Shown one piece after another: positions 5,847-9,170 of a stretch of DNA of 9,170 nt. Source of the DNA: Pseudomonadota bacterium. Its GTDB lineage: Bacteria > Pseudomonadota > Gammaproteobacteria > JAKAQQ01. The stretch spans positions 1-9,170 of the forward strand of contig JAKARN010000044.1 in the NCBI GenBank assembly GCA_021828425.1, written 5' to 3'. Within the stretch, counting starts at the first letter, position 1. The number at the start of each line of letters is the position of its first letter. The translations under genes were made by a program, and so were the position numbers. The notes beneath the pieces were generated by a model. It worked only from the letters and a program-made list of their open reading frames with translations, was not told where the DNA came from and made no database searches.

Positions 5847-6826
5847 AGCGGCTGACGGAAGCGCAAGCCGAGCTCATCGACGCCTTCCTCGCCAAGCGCG
5901 CCGAGCGCATCTCCACGGCGCAGATCGAGAAAGACCTGCTCATCTCCGAGGTATTCTCGGTCTTCACCGAGCCGGTCGTGTACCGCGAGCACGAGGCGAA
6001 ATTCGTGCTCTGCGGTGGCACGGCGGTATCCAAGGCACACCACCTCACCGAACGCATCTCCGAGGACATCGACCTGCGAGTCGTTGTCCCGAGCAGGATG
6101 AGCCGCTCGGCCCAAAAGCGACTCCTGAGCCTCGTCAAATCCCAAGTGCTCGACCGTCTGCGCAGCCGGGGATTCGACATCTCGGACGAGGCCGTCAAAG
6201 CGGGCAACGGGAATCGCTACATCGCGATCCTCCTGTCCTATGACTCCCTCTATCCGCCGGACCAGGCGCTTCGCCCGGAACTCCTGATCGAGATCAGCGC
6301 ACGCCCGCCGATCCTCGCCCCCGTTGTGTGCGGATACGACACCGCCGTCAACGAGCTGCTCGGGCGCGCCGAGCGACGCGGCAGGATCGCTTGTCTCGAC
6401 ATCCGCGAGACGATCGCCGGCAAGAACGCCGCCTTGCTGCGGCGATGGTCGGCCCGCCTGCGGGGTATCGGCCGGGTGTTCGCGCCGGGCAATACCCGCG
6501 ACGAGGATATCGTCAGACACCTCTACGATCTCGGACGCATCTTCGAGCAATCCCCTCAAGAGATGACCGATCGGGAAGCGGGTTGCCTGGCGCGACAGCT
6601 CCTGCTTCAGGACGCCGAGGAATTCGGCAACCAGGATCCGGGGTTCAGGGATGCTCCAATCGAGCGGGCACGGGAAGCGCTCGGCGATCTCGCCGTCAGT
6701 GCCGAAGCCCGGCAGTGGTATGAGCGCTTCACGACGGAGATGGTGTACGGCGTGGTTCCGTCCTTTGAGGAGGTGATGGGGCGGATTATTGCCTTCGCAG
6801 ACGTGTGGGTGACGGCCGGAGGATGA
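5843..6826 (+). CDS. AbiEii-type nucleotidyltransferase toxin (intact)
   Basis: This 327-residue toxin belongs to the AbiEii nucleotidyltransferase group (PF08843/COG2253-like). Members of the DNA polymerase beta superfamily transfer nucleotides to tRNA or other targets and arrest growth, as in phage abortive infection. Key motifs are complete: CGGTAVSKA near residues 57-65, SEDIDLRV near 73-80 (the catalytic D.D pair D75/D77), the third acidic strand in RPELLIEISAR at 144-154, GKNAALLRRW near 193-202 and DIVRHLYDL, the C-terminal RD..DL-like helix. Translation starts at a TTG within the TTGA that ends the antitoxin gene, giving tight coupling; the following LTEAQAELIDAFL matches the family N-terminus. 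The next downstream sequence is a decayed fragment on the other strand. The gene appears active by sequence; its target is unknown. Confidence 0.9.
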   Translation: MKRLTEAQAELIDAFLAKRAERISTAQIEKDLLISEVFSVFTEPVVYREHEAKFVLCGGTAVSKAHHLTERISEDIDLRVVVPSRMSRSAQKRLLSLVKSQVLDRLRSRGFDISDEAVKAGNGNRYIAILLSYDSLYPPDQALRPELLIEISARPPILAPVVCGYDTAVNELLGRAERRGRIACLDIRETIAGKNAALLRRWSARLRGIGRVFAPGNTRDEDIVRHLYDLGRIFEQSPQEMTDREAGCLARQLLLQDAEEFGNQDPGFRDAPIERAREALGDLAVSAEARQWYERFTTEMVYGVVPSFEEVMGRIIAFADVWVTAGG

Positions 6827-6905
6827 CTGACCGATCATTCACCGTGAAAGGTCTCGCTGTCATGTCTGATCAAGTGGCGTCTCTCTCGTGCGTGCTCCCG
6901 CCGCA

Positions 6906-7154
6906 TCACCGCCTTGAACGCTTTGCCGCACAGGATGAACTGCGTGAGCATGCGCGGGAGGAGGTCAACCGCGCGCACCGTTTCGCGCGAGGCTGCCCAT
7001 GCCAGGTGAAAATGACCTGCACTTCATCGTAGGGAAAGATCGCACGACCTTCCGTGCTCTTCTCGAGCACGCCTGCCATCTGCAGGGCTTTGACATCGGA
7101 GTGGACGGCCTTGATGTCGCGCCCGACGCGATGCGCGATCTCCGGGATCGTCAA
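6906..7154 (-). pseudogene. HVO_A0114-type HTH transcriptional regulator, truncated
   Basis: Minus-strand residues TIPEIAHRVGRDIKAVHSDVKALQMAGVLEKSTEGRAIFPYDEVQV match the winged-HTH half of HVO_A0114-type putative DNA-binding proteins, small regulators often paired with toxin-like or DUF6516 proteins. The usual N-terminal half (about 50-60 residues) is missing: homology begins directly at a TTG (7154). After FPYDEVQVIFTW the frame runs on about 30 residues that do not look like the family, and another frame there stays open to about 6830. The fragment starts 13 bp after the stop of the Sel1-like gene, with AAGGAG only two bases before the TTG, too close for a good ribosome binding site. Most likely a chimeric junction and a dead fragment. 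Confidence 0.6.
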
Positions 7155-7167
7155 AACTCCTTACGTG

Positions 7168-8241
7168 TCAATGAGAAATGGAGGATTGCCTTTCCCGGAT
7201 CTCCTGGTAGTTGCGGCGGGCCATGGCCTCACCCTCCTGGATCTCGTTCACGGTGATCACGGTGAACGGCCCTTGGCTCATCTTCCAAATCTTGTAAGCC
7301 ATAACGGGCGACCGGGTGAGCAGGTAGGCCGTGTACATGTCGGCAAAGGCTCGCGTCGGATTCTTTTGAACGCCATACCAGCCACCACTATACATGCTGC
7401 TCCCCATTACCAAAGCACTCACGACACCCGCACGGGCGGCCCAGTCGGTGAGCGTTCGTTCCAACCGGTTCAGTTCAGCCTGCGTAGGCTTCTTCTTCCC
7501 CAAAAAGGGGGCAACCCCGAAACTTAAGACCTCCCACAGGGTCCGGGGATTGAGGCTCCAGGCCGCAATCCGGGCCCAGTGTTCAGTCGTGGCTATTTCG
7601 ATCTTGCCTTGCTGGGGGTTGTTCGTTACTGTTTCTCCGGCACAAAAATGTTCGCTTTCCTTGAAGCGGGTAATCGCCGCAGCCAGACGTGAAGTCGGCA
7701 AGCCGTGCATATCCTCGTGCGTAGCCTTCATCTGGGCCATTTTCTGTTGCAGCGCTTGTGGATCCACAGGAAGATCGGGGTCATTGAGGAGACAATAGTC
7801 GAATCCCTTGAACAGCATTGCCGCGGCCTGCGTATTGCCCTGGTTGGCGAGAGCCGCTTCGGTTTGAACGAGACGGGCCAGGGAGGGACCCGTGAGATCC
7901 GGTTGGGGAATACCGCTGAGCATTGGGCCCCAGAGCTTGAGATCCTCGATCCTGGACGGTCGTGGCGGTGGTGGGTCACGCAGCGGATCGTAGTCATGGA
8001 AACCGGCAGAAACACGCCTTTGGGCAAAACCAGAAGGTGTATAGGGCCGAGCCCTGCTGGAGGGAGCGGGGTGCGTGGCAGACCGGACTGGGGATGCCGA
8101 ACGCTTCGTCCGGTGCGTCCGGACGAGGAGGATCACCCCCACTCCTGCTACCAGGAGGACCAGCAGGACGATGACTCGGGTCGGACGTATTTTCGACAAG
8201 ATCCCTGCCCCCCCAAAGTGCCCGAGTTTGTTGTACCACAA
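7168..8241 (-). CDS. Membrane-anchored Sel1-like-repeat protein
   Basis: This 357-residue protein of unknown function has one N-terminal transmembrane anchor (about 22-40, VIVLLVLLVAGVGVILLV) followed by basic RTHRTKR and a Pro/Ser/Arg-rich linker to about residue 95. This predicts an anchored protein with the globular part on one side of the membrane; topology is not certain. The globular part has Sel1-repeat-like features: LANQGNTQAAAMLFKG at 131-146 and DWAARAGVVSALVMGSSMYSGGWYGVQKNPTRAFA at 266-300, the latter a good A-G-A-L-G-Y-G-V-A pattern. Two cysteines (C150, C200) could form a disulfide. Sel1 repeats are alpha/alpha scaffolds for protein contacts. The start is unsure: TTG at 8241 gives the longest form; a TTG at 8199 sits just before the anchor. 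The gene is uninterrupted, unlike its neighbours. Confidence 0.75.
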   Translation of the reverse strand: MWYNKLGHFGGAGILSKIRPTRVIVLLVLLVAGVGVILLVRTHRTKRSASPVRSATHPAPSSRARPYTPSGFAQRRVSAGFHDYDPLRDPPPPRPSRIEDLKLWGPMLSGIPQPDLTGPSLARLVQTEAALANQGNTQAAAMLFKGFDYCLLNDPDLPVDPQALQQKMAQMKATHEDMHGLPTSRLAAAITRFKESEHFCAGETVTNNPQQGKIEIATTEHWARIAAWSLNPRTLWEVLSFGVAPFLGKKKPTQAELNRLERTLTDWAARAGVVSALVMGSSMYSGGWYGVQKNPTRAFADMYTAYLLTRSPVMAYKIWKMSQGPFTVITVNEIQEGEAMARRNYQEIRERQSSISH

Positions 8242-8353
8242 AATTGTCCATTCGCCATTGCTGGGCTCGCCTCGATTCCCATAGCGCCCCCGTGAGTTAA
8301 CGCGCAGGACGGCGGGGGCGTGATCAGGGCGAAATCAGGATGCCTCTCTCGGT

Positions 8354-8511
8354 CGCGATCACACCAGCTATATTGAAAGTTCCGGAGCCGGGTCCTTCGG
8401 AATGACAAGCGGGCGATCTTTACGGCCGCCGAGCGCGCCGCCGCCTTCCTACACGGCTTGCAGCCGAAGGCGGAGACCGCAGAATCCAAAGCCGAGGAGG
8501 AGAGAGCCACC
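8354..8511 (+). pseudogene. ArdC-like antirestriction protein, C-terminal remnant
   Basis: From 8354 one frame reads RDHTSYIES, then the homology moves to another frame at about 8392 with VLRNDKRAIFTAAERAAAFLHGLQP and an acidic tail. This is the C-terminal end of ArdC-type proteins (ssDNA-binding N-domain plus zincin-like metallopeptidase), whose usual pattern is 'DHA.YI.SWL.VLKNDKRAIF.AA..AQ.AADFLHGLQ'. Such proteins are carried by plasmids and integrative elements and protect incoming DNA from restriction. The N-terminal domains and the HEXXH metallopeptidase site are absent and the remaining frame is shifted, so the gene is dead. The frame stays open to 8733 but loses similarity after the acidic tail and then overlaps the toxin gene on the other strand. 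Confidence 0.65.
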
Positions 8512-8622
8512 GTGTCCCCGCCGCAGGGCATCCCCCTGTCCACGATCAAGGCGGCGGATTTCGTCCATGAGCAATTCAACGTCGGCGCGGCCGGCGATGT
8601 ACGGGCCAATCCTTCCACCGCG

Positions 8623-9170
8623 TCATTTTTTTCCTCTGCCCTTCCACGGCCCGCCCGTCAGGTGCGCGATCAGGCGCGAGGATACAATTCCGGCGGCATC
8701 GTCAATGTCCCAAGCGTAACCCGTAGCAAGTAGTGCGCCGATATCAGCGGTGAATTGTCGGTCGCGCAGTTTGGCATCGAAATTCTGTTCGAACTCGGCG
8801 CGCGACACCGGGTGGCCGCCATGCGCCATGTATCGGGAAAACGCATCGATCACGCGATCAGGATCGGCGGACGGTTCTTTGAGCGCGGTGGAAAGATCGA
8901 AAAGGTCGCGGCCTTTCTTGCGCTGATAAAGGGCGCAGCTTCGTGCCGAGCAGTTCATTAAGCGAATAGGTCGCGATCTCGCAGCCGCCTTCAAACCAGC
9001 GCGAGGACACGGCGAACGGGAGGCGCGCGTAGCCGTAAACCGCAAAATGCTCCCGCGAATTGATTTCGACCTTGAGCCTGAGCGGGATCGGCGGCATGTC
9101 TTCCGAGTCAAAGCGATAGAAAAACGTCACCCGGTCTTCGCTTTGCTTGTACCGCGGCTTGCCAAGCCAG
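8623..9170 (-). pseudogene. AbiEii/AbiGii nucleotidyltransferase toxin, C-terminal part, frameshifted
   Basis: The gene enters from the right edge of the window. Reading leftward it gives WLGKPRYKQSEDRVTFFYRFDSEDMPPIPLR…KVEINSREHF…SRWF…IATYSLNELLGTKLR, then changes frame at about 8931-8937. It continues ALYQRKKGRDLFDLSTALKE…DRVIDAFSRYMAHGGHPVSRAEFEQNF…TADIGALLATGYAWDI…, ending at 8623. This is the C-terminal two thirds of an AbiEii/AbiGii toxin (PF08843), with the third acidic strand (LKVEIN) and the LGTK…RALYQR..GRDLFDL helices. The break is consistent with a 2-bp loss in a CGCGC run. The N-terminal catalytic GG/D.D segment and any AbiEi partner would lie beyond 9170. It differs clearly from the AbiEii at 5843-6826, so it is a separate system rather than a duplicate. 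Confidence 0.85.

Noticed and set aside
5735..6838. 367-codon open frame on the minus strand
   Set aside because: It is antisense to the complete AbiEii toxin gene and has no recognisable motif.
8148..8618. 156-codon minus-strand open frame
   Set aside because: It overlaps the ArdC-like remnant on the plus strand and the start of the Sel1-like gene, and has no family signature.

Overview
The window is GC-rich bacterial DNA and is probably the end of a short-read contig, because its first nine bases match the 3' end of the common Illumina adapter. A type A (bacterial) RNase P RNA, GC-rich codon use and proteobacterial-looking gene families suggest a proteobacterium, most likely a gammaproteobacterium. 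The sequence alone does not fix the genus.

Layout. Positions 1-1110 are decayed accessory DNA: an IS630-type transposase fragment (+), a broken hipA toxin gene (-) and a solo IS30-like end. Next is rnpB (1146-1500, -) with a readable promoter. At 1697-2391 (-) lies a broken AAA_14/DUF4143 ATPase gene whose start overlaps the 3' end of an intact, tightly packed three-gene operon (2384-4620, -). That operon encodes a GT2 glycosyltransferase of the TIGR04283 type, a membrane sterol desaturase/fatty acid hydroxylase-type protein and a TIGR04282 (DUF2064) GT-A transferase. The transferase pair is the one annotated with arsenosugar synthesis. No radical-SAM arsS is visible, and the di-iron oxygenase between the two transferases points to modification of a lipid or polyol.

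Positions 4621-5430 hold unassigned sequence plus the 5' remnant of an IS30-family transposase and its terminal repeat. That repeat abuts the promoter of an apparently intact DUF6088/AbiEii (AbiE-type, type IV) toxin-antitoxin operon (5433-6826, +), translationally coupled by a TTGA overlap. Downstream on the minus strand are a truncated HVO_A0114-type HTH fragment and an intact membrane-anchored Sel1-like-repeat protein (7168-8241). The right end has an ArdC-like antirestriction C-terminal remnant (+) and a second, unrelated-context AbiEii/AbiGii toxin gene (-), frameshifted and cut by the window edge.

Overall, stable genes (rnpB, the glycosyltransferase/hydroxylase operon, the Sel1 protein) are embedded in mobile-element, toxin-antitoxin and anti-defence debris. 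Only one TA pair (AbiE) still looks functional. Frameshifts and stops are confined to the accessory genes, which argues for real gene decay rather than poor sequence. I see no CRISPR array, tRNA or rRNA gene.
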